A stretch of 22,830 nt of DNA from Bacteroidales bacterium GP4. GTDB lineage: Bacteria; Bacteroidota; Bacteroidia; Bacteroidales; Muribaculaceae. Positions 13,628 through 22,817 of the stretch are shown one piece after another. How positions within the stretch are numbered: position 1 is the first letter of the stretch; each line of letters begins with the position of its first letter. A program made the translations under genes and the position numbers. A model generated the notes under the pieces. It was not told the origin of the DNA, made no database searches, and saw only the letters and a program-made list of their open reading frames with translations. The stretch covers positions 1-22,830 of the forward strand of contig DAAL01000215.1 of the NCBI GenBank assembly GCA_001701065.1, written 5' to 3'.

Positions 13628-16600
13628 ATGAGAACTATATTATTAACGTTATTATTTGTTGCCGTGTCAGTATGTAGGATTAATGCCGATGATTTTAAGC
13701 GTCCTGATTTCGCTTATCCGGTAAATGTGGTTAAAGATGCGTCCTCGTTAATAGAGAAAGGCGCAAAAAGTAAAAATTATCCTGTGCTTATACGTGGGCT
13801 GATTAATTACCAGATAGCCCAAACATCAATTGACCGCGACAGTACTCTAAAGTCAATCAGGATGATAGATTTCCTCAGAACCGAGATTGACTCTGATGTG
13901 CCCAAGGCGTTAATAGATGTGCTGCTTGCAAAAATTTACACATCCGTCTACCAGTCTGACCGGTGGAAATATGATTCCCGTCAGCTGCCTGATGATTCTA
14001 TCCCCGAAGATTTCACGCTGTGGGACGGCAAGATGTTCCAGAAAAAGATAATAGGATTAGTGGACGATGCGTTGTCGGCTAAGTCTTATCTTGAAGATGT
14101 CCCGTTGGATACCTATAAGGGTGTTATTGACATTACTGAGGTGTCAAAACCGTTTTTCCCCACTTTATATGATTTTGTAGCCGGTCAAGCTGTGGACTTA
14201 ATGAGAACATTTGTCCGTTACAACACTTATTTCCCATTGGACTATTTGTGCGGCTTCAATAAGTTCCGTAACCTTTCATTCTCTTATCAGCCTGAGGTGA
14301 AAAGACGTATATTGAACCTATATAAGGACCTGCTTGAATACCATGAAGGCGATGTGGCTCCTGAAGTGTATTGGGACATAGAGCGTTTGGTGTTTACTAA
14401 AGAATATATGTATTCGGGCGAACAGTATGATGTCGTGATTTCCAAAATGCGTGATGCCCTCTATGAAGTGTATTCAAAATATAAATCGTCGAAATACAGT
14501 TGTGAGGTTCTGCTTGCATTGCGTTCTTATATAAATGATGATACTAATAAGCAGTATTCGGAATCTCTGAAAGAAGCCATTGCGAATTTTCCTTCCTATG
14601 CCCGAATAAACTGTGTCAAGAACACTCTGAATGACCTGTTGAATCCTCAGGTAGAAATTTCGTATAATTCCTCAGTCGTTCCGGGTGATACACTTACTAT
14701 CAACATAAATAACCGTAATGCCAACAGTTTCGATATTTATGTGTATAAAGTGCCTTACACCCGGCAGTCCGATGATTCCTTTAACTTCTACAAACATGAT
14801 TCCCAAGCCAGTCTTGTGAAAACCATTCATGTGGCATCCTCGGAGTCAAAGCCGTTTAATGTAGACCGGAAAGAATCATTGGTGCTTAATGCTCTTGGTT
14901 GTTACATCCTTGTGCCTTCGCTGAAAGGGAAACCTACGAGGGGACTCTATCAGTTGTTGCATTGCACCAATACTTACATCTCCACCGGAACTTACGGAAA
15001 CGACAAGTGGGCTTATCTCACTAATCCGCTTACCGGAAAGCCTGTGGACACAGAAGCTTCGGTCATTGTCACCCGCAACAATGGGGTAAAGGTGTATTCA
15101 TGCAAAGTGGACGAAAGCGGTACTGCGAAATTAGGCGATAAAGGCGATTTCGTATTTGCGGAGAATGGAGCTGACCGGTATGCCCGTCATGCCTATGTCC
15201 CGGGAGGATATATTCCTGACTCCACAGTTCGCTATGCCGCCCATCCGTTTACTGATTTGGCTGTATATCATCCGGGAGATACTGTGCGGTGGAGTGCCGT
15301 GCTGCAAAGTTATGTGTTTAAAACTGCACGTGTTGCCGACCATGTGAAACTTAAAGTTACACTTATCGATGCCAATAATCAGGAGAAAGACTCGTTGAGG
15401 TGCGTAAGTGATGACTATGGACGCATATACGGTTCATTCATTTTGCCGAAGGACGGTCTCACCGGCAATTATTCGCTGAAAGTAGAGAACTCGACCGCAG
15501 GGTCTAAGCATGTTCAGTACGGACGTTGCAGCTTTATGGTATCGGACTACAAGCTTCCTACTTATGAAGTGCTTTTTACACAGATACTCCGTAACGAACC
15601 GGAGAAAGATGCCGTTACGCTTAGAGGCAAGGTGGTTTCTTATTCGGGATTCCCGCTGGCTTACTGCGAAGGTAGTTTTTCCGTATCGGCTTATCCGAGA
15701 AGATGGGGCAGCAGATACATGGGAAATTCTGTTACATTCTATACTGACTCGTTAGTGTCGGATGCCGATGGCAAATTTGAAATAACCCTTCCGGCTCAGT
15801 TATTGGCTCAAGCTCCTATTGTGTACGGCGATTATAATGTCTCGATTAACTTCGTGTCATCGGCTGGCGAATCGCAATCGGCTGACAAGTCTTTCTCATT
15901 AGGAAAGCCTTATGTGATTAACGTCAATCTTAAAAAGGATTTGGATGCATCCCGCGCTCTTTTGCCCGAAGTGGCAATGACTGATCCAATGGGATATAAA
16001 GTTGACTTCCCCATGCTTTGTAAAGTTATAAACAGCGGGACTGACAATGTGGTGAAGACTTTTAAATTCCAGTCGTCGAACCCGAAGATGGAATTGACCG
16101 GAATTCCTTCCGGACTATATAACTTTGAATTCGCGCCTGTTGACCGCGCATTGGCTGACAGCGTGGTAGTGGAATCAGTTTACGTGTATCACAAGGACGA
16201 TACAAAGCTTTACGGACTGGAATCGGATTTATGGTTACCCGTTTCCGAGTTTATCGTTGATGGGAATAAAAATGCCGACATATTGATAGGCACAATCCAT
16301 CCTGAAATATGGGTTCACTACACCGTCACCGGCAATAACAGTCTTATAGCTCAGGGATGGAAGAAATTCAATAGGGGAGTGACCCATTGGAATTACAGTT
16401 TGCCTGACGGAATCGACAACGTAAAGATACAATTGTTCACTGTCGTAAATTACAATACTATATCATCCGACATCACTGTCACTGACCGGAATTCATTGAA
16501 AAAAGTGGTCGTGGGTATTGAAAACTTCCGTGACAAAATTGTTCCGGGAACTAAAGAAACATGGACATTCACTCTTAAAGACATCAACGGACAAGGCACA

Positions 16601-19306
16601 TTAGGGGCTCTTATGCTCGACATGTATTGTAAAGCCATGGACCGTCTTGCCCCGCATCCTTTCAGCCTGTCGCCTCGCTACGGCGGAACGAAATTCTTCC
16701 GTTGGGGCAGTTACGGGATGAAAAATGCCGTAAATGATTATCTTAGCGGCAACTTTAAGTATCTTAACTGCGTGAATCTTAATATCCCTCAATATCAACT
16801 TTGGGGCAGAAGCCTTTACAATTCCGGTATCAGGATAAGAGGATTGGCTATGATGAAATCAGCCGCTACTTTTGATGCCGGCGCAGGCGACATGGTAGTG
16901 GAGGAAGCAGCCGATGAAGCGTTTTATGCTGTGGAAAATAAAGCAGTCTATAATTCCATGGGGGCTCCTGCTATGGCAGGAAGAGCTATGGCTGATTCCA
17001 GTGCTGAGGTTGAGGAAGCCGAGGAGGAGAGTGTGTCAATTGATGCTGATGACTCGCACTTTTCTTATAGAGCGGCTGAGACACCTCTTGCGTTCTTCAT
17101 GCCCGATTTAACATTTGACGGCGGTAAGGCTTCGATTACTTTTGAAGTGCCTAATGCCAATACCACTTGGCGACTTCAAGCGATAGCTTTCACCAAGGAA
17201 CTTCAGGTATCTACTCTGGGTCTTGATGCTGTTGCGTCAAAGCCTGTTATGGTGCAGCCTAATCTTCCACGGTTTATCCGTCAGGGCGATAGCATAGAGC
17301 TTCTTGCCCAGGTCATGAATAATTCCGACTCAGCAGCGACTGTGGATACTCACATAGAGATTTTCAATCCGTTGACTGGTGAAGTGATTAAGTCGGCCGA
17401 CAACACTGACGCTATTGAACCGGGACGTTCCGCTGTCGTTTCAATAAGTCTTGATGACATTTCGGATTGTCAGTTGATAGGTTATCGCATCCGGTCACGT
17501 AAAGGGATATTCTCTGACGGCGAACAATCCCTAATTCCGGTATTGCCTTCGTTATCGGAGGTGATTGACACTTATCCGTTCTATATCCCGAAGGATTCCG
17601 CTCACTTTGAGATGAAATTGCCGAAGATTGACAAGAATTCTACTGTGACACTGCAGTACTGCAATAATCCGGCATGGTATCTTGTGACGGCTCTTCCGGG
17701 TCTTGTGCCTGACAATCAAGGCACATCGATAAGCGCGGTTACATCATTGTACAGTGCATTGACTGCGAAAAACGTGCTTGATAAAAATCCTTCGATAGCA
17801 TCGGCAATAAAGCTGTGGAGCGACAATAATGGAAAGGACTCGGTGTTGGTGTCAATGCTCGAAAAGAACGCCGACCTTAAAACCATCTTGTTGAATTCTA
17901 CTCCGTGGGTTTCACAGGCGAAAGATGAAACTCAAAGAATGAGCAATCTTGTGCTTCTTCTGAATGACGAAAATATCCGTGAAGTATATGACAAGGCGGT
18001 GATGAAACTTTCAGTCCTTCAATGTGCTGACGGCGGTTGGGCTTGGATTGAACAGTCGCGTTATTCTTCGGAATGGGCTACAATGAAAGTCCTCAATCTG
18101 CTCGGACAATTGAAGCGTCAGAAATGCATTGGCTCCGACAGCCGTCTTGACGGAATGATTGAACGGGCGTTACGTTATATCGACAATTGCATGGCTGAAA
18201 GAATTTCAAAGAACATCAAAGCGGTTGACCGGGAATATGTGTTTGTGAGAGACCTGTTTGATTCTCCGGTATCAGGTTCTGCCGAAGTTTTGAAACGAAA
18301 CACTATCAACGAGATAAAGCGTGACTGGAAAGAATTCGGTATCTTCGGCAAAGCTCAGGGTGGAATAATAATGATGCGTAACAATAATAAAAGCATCGCA
18401 AAGGACATGCTTGAGTCAATACACCAGTATGCGGTAACTAATCCTTATAAAGGTATGTGGTGGCAGGAGATAAACGATACATATCCTTCAGTGAGCGAAT
18501 ACGGCATTACTTCTATGGTGTTGGACTTTATCAGTATGGCAGATCCGTCATCTCCCGACATTGATAAGATAGCACAATGGCTTGTCATGCAGAAAGAAAC
18601 CACTGACTGGGGCACCGCTTATCAATCATCGCAAGTAGTATCGTCATTGTTTAACAACGGGTGGTCGATTATGCCCAACGAGTCAATGCCTGTTATCGCC
18701 GTTGACAAGAAACCGGTGAATGTAACTCCCGAGGATGCATTGCTGGGAAATGTCAACGAGGATATATCGGGAATGAAGCTGTCAGGTAAGACTTTAACTG
18801 TTGACGGCTCCGGGAAAGCTGCATCATGGGGCGCGGTGTTCGTTAAATCCGAACAGATGATTGGCAATATTGCTCAACATTCATGTCAGGACATGTCCAT
18901 TGTGAAGACCTTGTTTAAGAAGGTCAACGACGGAGAAAGCGTGCAGTGGGTGGAATCGGACACCTTCAATGTCGGTGACGAGGTCCAGGTAAATCTTACC
19001 TTGAAGGTAAACCGCAATCTTGATTATGTGGCTATAATTGATGAACGTGCGGCTGGTTTTGAGCCGGTTGAGCAGCTTCCGCTCCCGATGGTTCAGGATG
19101 GAATCTACTTCTATCGTGAGAATAGGGACGCAGCCACTAACATATTCGTTGACCACCTGCCCAAAGGCACTTATAGATTGTCCTATACTCTGAAAGTGAA
19201 CAACGCCGGTGAATTCAGTTCAGGCATTGCATCGGCTCAAAGCCAGTATGCGCCGTCCATATCTGCCCATTCCGCCGGTGATATGATAAAAATATTGCCC
19301 ATGTAA
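13628..19306 (+). CDS. Alpha-2-macroglobulin family protein without thioester
   Basis: A 1892-residue exported protein with a signal peptide (MRTILLTLLFVAVSVCRI, cleavage near NADD). Cys16 sits in SVC, not a proper lipobox, so it is probably periplasmic rather than a lipoprotein. Bacterial alpha-2-macroglobulins trap proteases. A mostly helical N-terminal ~330 residues precede beta-rich MG domains with YHPGDTVRW (547-555). The conserved alpha-2-macroglobulin segment starts near FFMPDLTFDGG (~1155) and continues to LPRFIRQGDS. Just before it, residues ~1089-1150 form an Ala/Met- and Glu-rich, bait-like linker (SSAEVEEAEEESVSID). After NPAWYLVTALPGL (1347-1359), where CxEQ is expected, the sequence reads PDNQGTS. 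The helical thioester-type domain remains (CADGGWAWI, ~1465). It has its own promoter. No PBP1C gene, the usual enterobacterial partner, is nearby. Confidence 0.9.
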   Translation: MRTILLTLLFVAVSVCRINADDFKRPDFAYPVNVVKDASSLIEKGAKSKNYPVLIRGLINYQIAQTSIDRDSTLKSIRMIDFLRTEIDSDVPKALIDVLLAKIYTSVYQSDRWKYDSRQLPDDSIPEDFTLWDGKMFQKKIIGLVDDALSAKSYLEDVPLDTYKGVIDITEVSKPFFPTLYDFVAGQAVDLMRTFVRYNTYFPLDYLCGFNKFRNLSFSYQPEVKRRILNLYKDLLEYHEGDVAPEVYWDIERLVFTKEYMYSGEQYDVVISKMRDALYEVYSKYKSSKYSCEVLLALRSYINDDTNKQYSESLKEAIANFPSYARINCVKNTLNDLLNPQVEISYNSSVVPGDTLTININNRNANSFDIYVYKVPYTRQSDDSFNFYKHDSQASLVKTIHVASSESKPFNVDRKESLVLNALGCYILVPSLKGKPTRGLYQLLHCTNTYISTGTYGNDKWAYLTNPLTGKPVDTEASVIVTRNNGVKVYSCKVDESGTAKLGDKGDFVFAENGADRYARHAYVPGGYIPDSTVRYAAHPFTDLAVYHPGDTVRWSAVLQSYVFKTARVADHVKLKVTLIDANNQEKDSLRCVSDDYGRIYGSFILPKDGLTGNYSLKVENSTAGSKHVQYGRCSFMVSDYKLPTYEVLFTQILRNEPEKDAVTLRGKVVSYSGFPLAYCEGSFSVSAYPRRWGSRYMGNSVTFYTDSLVSDADGKFEITLPAQLLAQAPIVYGDYNVSINFVSSAGESQSADKSFSLGKPYVINVNLKKDLDASRALLPEVAMTDPMGYKVDFPMLCKVINSGTDNVVKTFKFQSSNPKMELTGIPSGLYNFEFAPVDRALADSVVVESVYVYHKDDTKLYGLESDLWLPVSEFIVDGNKNADILIGTIHPEIWVHYTVTGNNSLIAQGWKKFNRGVTHWNYSLPDGIDNVKIQLFTVVNYNTISSDITVTDRNSLKKVVVGIENFRDKIVPGTKETWTFTLKDINGQGTLGALMLDMYCKAMDRLAPHPFSLSPRYGGTKFFRWGSYGMKNAVNDYLSGNFKYLNCVNLNIPQYQLWGRSLYNSGIRIRGLAMMKSAATFDAGAGDMVVEEAADEAFYAVENKAVYNSMGAPAMAGRAMADSSAEVEEAEEESVSIDADDSHFSYRAAETPLAFFMPDLTFDGGKASITFEVPNANTTWRLQAIAFTKELQVSTLGLDAVASKPVMVQPNLPRFIRQGDSIELLAQVMNNSDSAATVDTHIEIFNPLTGEVIKSADNTDAIEPGRSAVVSISLDDISDCQLIGYRIRSRKGIFSDGEQSLIPVLPSLSEVIDTYPFYIPKDSAHFEMKLPKIDKNSTVTLQYCNNPAWYLVTALPGLVPDNQGTSISAVTSLYSALTAKNVLDKNPSIASAIKLWSDNNGKDSVLVSMLEKNADLKTILLNSTPWVSQAKDETQRMSNLVLLLNDENIREVYDKAVMKLSVLQCADGGWAWIEQSRYSSEWATMKVLNLLGQLKRQKCIGSDSRLDGMIERALRYIDNCMAERISKNIKAVDREYVFVRDLFDSPVSGSAEVLKRNTINEIKRDWKEFGIFGKAQGGIIMMRNNNKSIAKDMLESIHQYAVTNPYKGMWWQEINDTYPSVSEYGITSMVLDFISMADPSSPDIDKIAQWLVMQKETTDWGTAYQSSQVVSSLFNNGWSIMPNESMPVIAVDKKPVNVTPEDALLGNVNEDISGMKLSGKTLTVDGSGKAASWGAVFVKSEQMIGNIAQHSCQDMSIVKTLFKKVNDGESVQWVESDTFNVGDEVQVNLTLKVNRNLDYVAIIDERAAGFEPVEQLPLPMVQDGIYFYRENRDAATNIFVDHLPKGTYRLSYTLKVNNAGEFSSGIASAQSQYAPSISAHSAGDMIKILPM

Positions 19307-19331
19307 TCGCTCCTATTTCCGTAGATTTTTG

Positions 19332-19339
19332 TAAATTTG
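19332..19339 (+). promoter_or_regulatory. -7 promoter box of proS
   Basis: TAAATTTG matches TAnnTTTG exactly. The box ends 32 bases before the proS ATG, predicting a leader of about 27 bases. No -33 TTG lies at normal spacing, and no terminator hairpin is visible between the macroglobulin stop (19306) and this box, so read-through is possible. Confidence 0.55.
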
Positions 19340-19371
19340 CGTCTTAGAAACTGAAAAAACATTTTATTGCT

Positions 19372-20853
19372 ATGGCAAAAGAACTTAAAAATCTCACTAA
19401 AAGGAGTGAAGATTACTCAAAGTGGTACAATGAGCTTGTCGTTAAGGCTGACTTGGCTGAACAGAGCGCAGTGCGCGGATGTATGGTCATAAAGCCTTAC
19501 GGATATGCTATATGGGAGAAGATGCAGCAGCAGCTTGACCGTATGTTTAAGGAGACCGGTCATCAGAATGCTTATTTCCCGCTTCTTATCCCGAAATCGT
19601 TCCTGAGCCGTGAAGCTGACCATGTGGAAGGTTTCGCCAAGGAATGCGCTGTCGTGACTCACTATCGTCTTAAAAACGCCACTGACGGAAGCGGTGTGGT
19701 AGTGGACCCCGATGCTAAACTTGAGGAAGAACTTATCATACGTCCCACCTCGGAGACTATAATATGGAACACTTATAAGAACTGGATAAACAGTTACCGT
19801 GATCTTCCCATCCTCTGCAATCAATGGGCTAATGTGTTCCGTTGGGAGATGCGTACCCGTATGTTCCTTCGCACCGCCGAGTTCCTTTGGCAAGAAGGAC
19901 ACACTGCACATGCCACCCGTGAAGAAGCCGAGGCTGAAGCAGTGAAGATGCTTAATGTCTATGCTGACTTTGCCGAGAAATACATGGGCGTTCCTGTGGT
20001 GAAAGGTGTGAAGAGTGCCAACGAGCGTTTTGCCGGAGCTCTTGAAACCTATACCATCGAGGCGATGATGCAGGATGGCAAGGCTCTACAGTCAGGAACA
20101 TCCCACTTCTTGGGTCAGAACTTCGCCAAAGCGTTTGATGTTAAGTTCATCAATAAAGAAAATACTCTTGAATATGTTTGGGCTACATCTTGGGGTGTGT
20201 CGACCCGTCTTATGGGCGCGCTCATCATGACCCACTCCGATGATAACGGTCTTGTGCTTCCTCCTCACTTGGCTCCTATTCAGGTAGTGATTGTGCCTAT
20301 ATATAAGAATGCCGAACAGCTTGCCGAAATATCCAAGACTGTTGAGCCGCTTGTTAAGGAATTGCGTGACCTTGGCATAAGCGTGAAGTATGACGATGCC
20401 GATAACCGCCGTCCCGGATTCAAGTTTGCTGACTATGAGTTGAAGGGTGTGCCTGTGCGTCTTGCTATAGGTGCGCGTGACATTGAAAACGGAACTGTGG
20501 AAGTGATGCGTCGAGACACTCTCGAAAAGCAGACCGAGCCGCTGGAAGGCATAGCAGCACGTGTGAAAGACCTTCTCGAAGAAATTCAGGATAACATCTT
20601 CCGCAAAGCCCTTGCTCACCGTCAGGAGATGACCCGTGAAGTTGACACCTATGAAGAATTCAAGAAAGAAATAGAGAAGGGCGGCTTCATCATGGCTCAC
20701 TGGGATGGAACTCCCGAAACTGAGGAAAAAATCAAAGAGGAAACCAAAGCTACTATCCGTTGCATACCTCTGGATGGCGACAAGACACCGGGAGTGTGCA
20801 TGGTTACCGGAAAACCGTCCAAGCAGCGTGTAGTGTTTGCGCGTAATTATTGA
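19372..20853 (+). CDS. proS: Prolyl-tRNA synthetase, archaeal/eukaryal type
   Basis: A 493-residue class II synthetase that charges tRNA-Pro. It is the short type that lacks the INS editing insertion and has an extra C-terminal domain. Motifs are RPTSETIIW (124-132), motif 2 [17 protein letters not shown] (~155-171) leading to [10 protein letters not shown], and motif 3 [16 protein letters not shown] with [10 protein letters not shown] (~278-308). The anticodon-binding domain spans about 305-410. The C-terminus ends VVFARNY, the conserved terminal Tyr of this class. In archaeal and thermophile relatives this end binds zinc through four Cys; here only RC and GVC remain, and the second CxxC reads CMVT, so the site looks lost. 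It has its own -7 box. The next gene starts 4 bases after the stop. Confidence 0.97.
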   Translation: MAKELKNLTKRSEDYSKWYNELVVKADLAEQSAVRGCMVIKPYGYAIWEKMQQQLDRMFKETGHQNAYFPLLIPKSFLSREADHVEGFAKECAVVTHYRLKNATDGSGVVVDPDAKLEEELIIRPTSETIIWNTYKNWINSYRDLPILCNQWANVFRWEMRTRMFLRTAEFLWQEGHTAHATREEAEAEAVKMLNVYADFAEKYMGVPVVKGVKSANERFAGALETYTIEAMMQDGKALQSGTSHFLGQNFAKAFDVKFINKENTLEYVWATSWGVSTRLMGALIMTHSDDNGLVLPPHLAPIQVVIVPIYKNAEQLAEISKTVEPLVKELRDLGISVKYDDADNRRPGFKFADYELKGVPVRLAIGARDIENGTVEVMRRDTLEKQTEPLEGIAARVKDLLEEIQDNIFRKALAHRQEMTREVDTYEEFKKEIEKGGFIMAHWDGTPETEEKIKEETKATIRCIPLDGDKTPGVCMVTGKPSKQRVVFARNY

Positions 20854-20857
20854 TGCT

Positions 20858-21808
20858 ATGGATGCACCCCGCATAGCTATTGTGCTTCCATGTTATAACG
20901 AGGAGTCGGCGCTGCCAATAACGGTGCCCCGGCTCCTTGCTATTTTGGATGAGATGGTGTCGAAAGGCGATGTGGCTTCTGACAGCTACTTGCTGTGTTC
21001 TAACGATGGAAGCCGCGACAATACATGGAACACCATCCGGAGCCTTCATGAGACGGACCATAGAGTTAAAGGAATAGCACTGGCGCATAACCGTGGACAC
21101 CAATATGCGCTTTTGGCAGGACTGATGACCGTAATGGATCATTGTGATGCCGCTATTTCCATCGATGCTGACCTTCAGGATGATCCTGAAGCCATCATCG
21201 AAATGGTCAAGAAATTCCGTGAAGGAGCCGAAATCGTGTATGGAGTAAGGTCCTCGCGCGAATCTGACACCTGGTTTAAACGCACTACCGCACAGACATT
21301 TTATAAAGTGCAGAACAAGATGGGACTTGAAACCATCTATGACCATGCCGACTATCGTCTTATGAGCAACCGGGCTTTACAGCTGCTGTCGGAATATGGC
21401 GAAAGCAATCTTTTCCTAAGGGGAATAATTCCGCAGATAGGACTTACTACAGCTGTGGTGAAATACGAGCGTCATGAACGTGTGGCAGGGGAGTCAAAAT
21501 ACCCGCTTGCCAAGATGCTCAGTTTCTCAATCGATGGAATAACTTCATTCTCGGCGAAGCCCATGAGGCTTATCTTCGTGACCGGTCTTATCCTGCTGGC
21601 TATCGACATTGCGGTGGCTATATATGTGCTTTCGTCCTACTTCGCCGGACACATTATTGAAGGTTGGACCTCATTGATGCTTTCAGTGTGGTTCTTGGGC
21701 AGCCTTATCCTGATGGGAATAGGAATAGTAGGGGAGTATATCGGTAAAATATTTACTGAAGTAAAGCACCGTCCGCGATTTGCCGTCAAAGAGAGCATTC
21801 TCGATTAA
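20858..21808 (+). CDS. GT2 glycosyltransferase, polyprenyl-phosphate type (GtrB/ArnC/DPM1-like)
   Basis: A 316-residue membrane-anchored family 2 glycosyltransferase, predicted to move a sugar from a nucleotide donor to undecaprenyl phosphate on the cytoplasmic face. I chose the ATG at 20858, four bases after proS, over an in-frame TTG at 20837 that lies inside proS. Motifs are IVLPCYNEE (8-16), SNDGSRDNT (48-56), HNRGHQYALLAGL (77-89) and SIDADLQDDPE (101-111, the metal-binding DxD plus QDDPE typical of this subgroup). Two C-terminal helices (about 232-260 and 270-298) give the usual GtrB-like anchor. The first Asp of the common DDGS is Asn here. It is probably co-transcribed with proS, though the two functions are unrelated. 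Sugar and acceptor cannot be read from sequence. Confidence 0.9.
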   Translation: MDAPRIAIVLPCYNEESALPITVPRLLAILDEMVSKGDVASDSYLLCSNDGSRDNTWNTIRSLHETDHRVKGIALAHNRGHQYALLAGLMTVMDHCDAAISIDADLQDDPEAIIEMVKKFREGAEIVYGVRSSRESDTWFKRTTAQTFYKVQNKMGLETIYDHADYRLMSNRALQLLSEYGESNLFLRGIIPQIGLTTAVVKYERHERVAGESKYPLAKMLSFSIDGITSFSAKPMRLIFVTGLILLAIDIAVAIYVLSSYFAGHIIEGWTSLMLSVWFLGSLILMGIGIVGEYIGKIFTEVKHRPRFAVKESILD

Positions 21809-21855
21809 CCCATTTCCCGACATTCTTTCAAAGATCATCTAAAATCAATATTATT

Positions 21856-22797
21856 ATGGGAGATAAACAATTTCCTTACTCGGGAATGCATCTTAATGGA
21901 TTCCTGATGCTGTTTATTCAGCTTGTTATTCTTGCTGCAGTTGTGCTATGTGTGGTTGGCACGGCAGCGGGAGCATCATTTGCGCTTATTATTATAGCTG
22001 CGGTGTTGGCTATAGTGTGGGTGTTTAACTGGAATGGATTCGTGATGCTTGAGCCTAATGAATCCATGGTGTTTGTGTTCTTCGGAAAGTATAGCGGCAC
22101 ATTCTCCAAAGTCGGATATCACTGGGTGAACCCTTTGCTTACAAAGAAGAAAATTTCGCTCCGCATCCGCAACTTGGATGTCGAACCTATAAAAGTTAAT
22201 GATAAAGTAGGTAATCCTATCATGATAGGGCTTGTGCTTGTGTGGAAAATTGACGACACCTATAAGGCTGTCTTTGATCTTGACTCCAATGCCAGCTCCA
22301 ATTCTAATGCTGTCATTAACCTTGGCTTCAATACCAATTCCAGTTATAATGCCGCTTGTCAGAACTTTGTTGCCATCCAGAGTGATGCTGCGCTTAGGGA
22401 AGTCGCCGGTAAATACGCTTACGACAATGAATCTACCTCGGCTGATGAACTGACTTTGCGCTCGGGCGGTCCTGAGATAAACGAAGAACTTGAGCAGAAA
22501 CTTAACGAGCGTCTTGCCATGGCTGGCATAACCGTAGTGGAAGCCCGTCTTAATTATCTTGCCTATGCGCCCGAAATCGCTGCTGTGATGTTGCGTCGTC
22601 AGCAAGCTTCGGCTATAATTTCCGCTCGTGAAAAAGTTGTGGAAGGTGCTGTGTCAATGGTTCAGATGGCGCTTGACCGCCTGGAGGAAGAGAATGTGGT
22701 GAAGCTCGACAATGAAAAGCGCGCTTCAATGGTAGGCAATCTTCTCGTTGTCCTTTGCTCCGATGATTCGGCGCAACCCGTGATTACCACCAATTAA
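21856..22797 (+). CDS. SPFH/band 7 domain membrane protein
   Basis: A 313-residue protein with two N-terminal membrane helices (about 15-38 and 40-58) followed by an SPFH/band 7 domain, the fold of stomatins and flotillins, which scaffold membrane microdomains. The domain begins near FVMLEPNESMVFVFFGKYSG (62-81) and continues through LRIRNLDVEPIKVND and WKIDDTYKAVFD. After DLD (141-143) comes a stretch of about 26 residues (144-169) very rich in Asn and Ser before FVAIQSDAALREVAGKYAYD. In relatives as I recall them these two segments are close together, so this looks like an insert. The C-terminal part, with EARLNYLAYAPEIAAVMLRR and a helical segment, completes the family layout. No promoter box is found in the 47 bases after the glycosyltransferase. 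Confidence 0.88.
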   Translation: MGDKQFPYSGMHLNGFLMLFIQLVILAAVVLCVVGTAAGASFALIIIAAVLAIVWVFNWNGFVMLEPNESMVFVFFGKYSGTFSKVGYHWVNPLLTKKKISLRIRNLDVEPIKVNDKVGNPIMIGLVLVWKIDDTYKAVFDLDSNASSNSNAVINLGFNTNSSYNAACQNFVAIQSDAALREVAGKYAYDNESTSADELTLRSGGPEINEELEQKLNERLAMAGITVVEARLNYLAYAPEIAAVMLRRQQASAIISAREKVVEGAVSMVQMALDRLEEENVVKLDNEKRASMVGNLLVVLCSDDSAQPVITTN

Positions 22798-22805
22798 ACG
22801 TAACG

Positions 22806-22817
22806 GTTATCGATAAC
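22806..22817. repeat. 12-base perfect palindrome downstream of the SPFH gene
   Basis: GTTATCGATAAC is its own reverse complement and starts 9 bases after the SPFH stop codon. It could be a binding site upstream of the next gene, which lies outside the window, or coincidence. No T tract is next to it, so it is not a terminator. Confidence 0.4.

Noticed and set aside
13628..13681. Lipoprotein signal on the macroglobulin (Cys16)
   Set aside because: The residues before Cys are Val-Ser-Val, and the -1 position of a lipobox should be Gly, Ala or Ser; an ordinary signal peptide ending near NAD fits better.
19417..19911. Minus-strand open frame of 164 codons opposite proS
   Set aside because: The opposite strand carries conserved ProRS motifs throughout, and this frame shows none.
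20837..20857. TTG start for the glycosyltransferase inside proS
   Set aside because: The ATG at 20858, four bases after the proS stop, gives the normal GT2 start close to IAIVLPCYNEE; the extra seven residues add nothing recognisable.
20092..20874. Minus-strand open frame of 260 codons opposite proS
   Set aside because: It is the mirror of a well-supported proS gene, has no family motif, and runs across the proS-glycosyltransferase junction.
21976..22605. Minus-strand open frame of 209 codons opposite the SPFH gene
   Set aside because: It is a shadow of a clear SPFH coding frame; its translation shows no domain or signal peptide.
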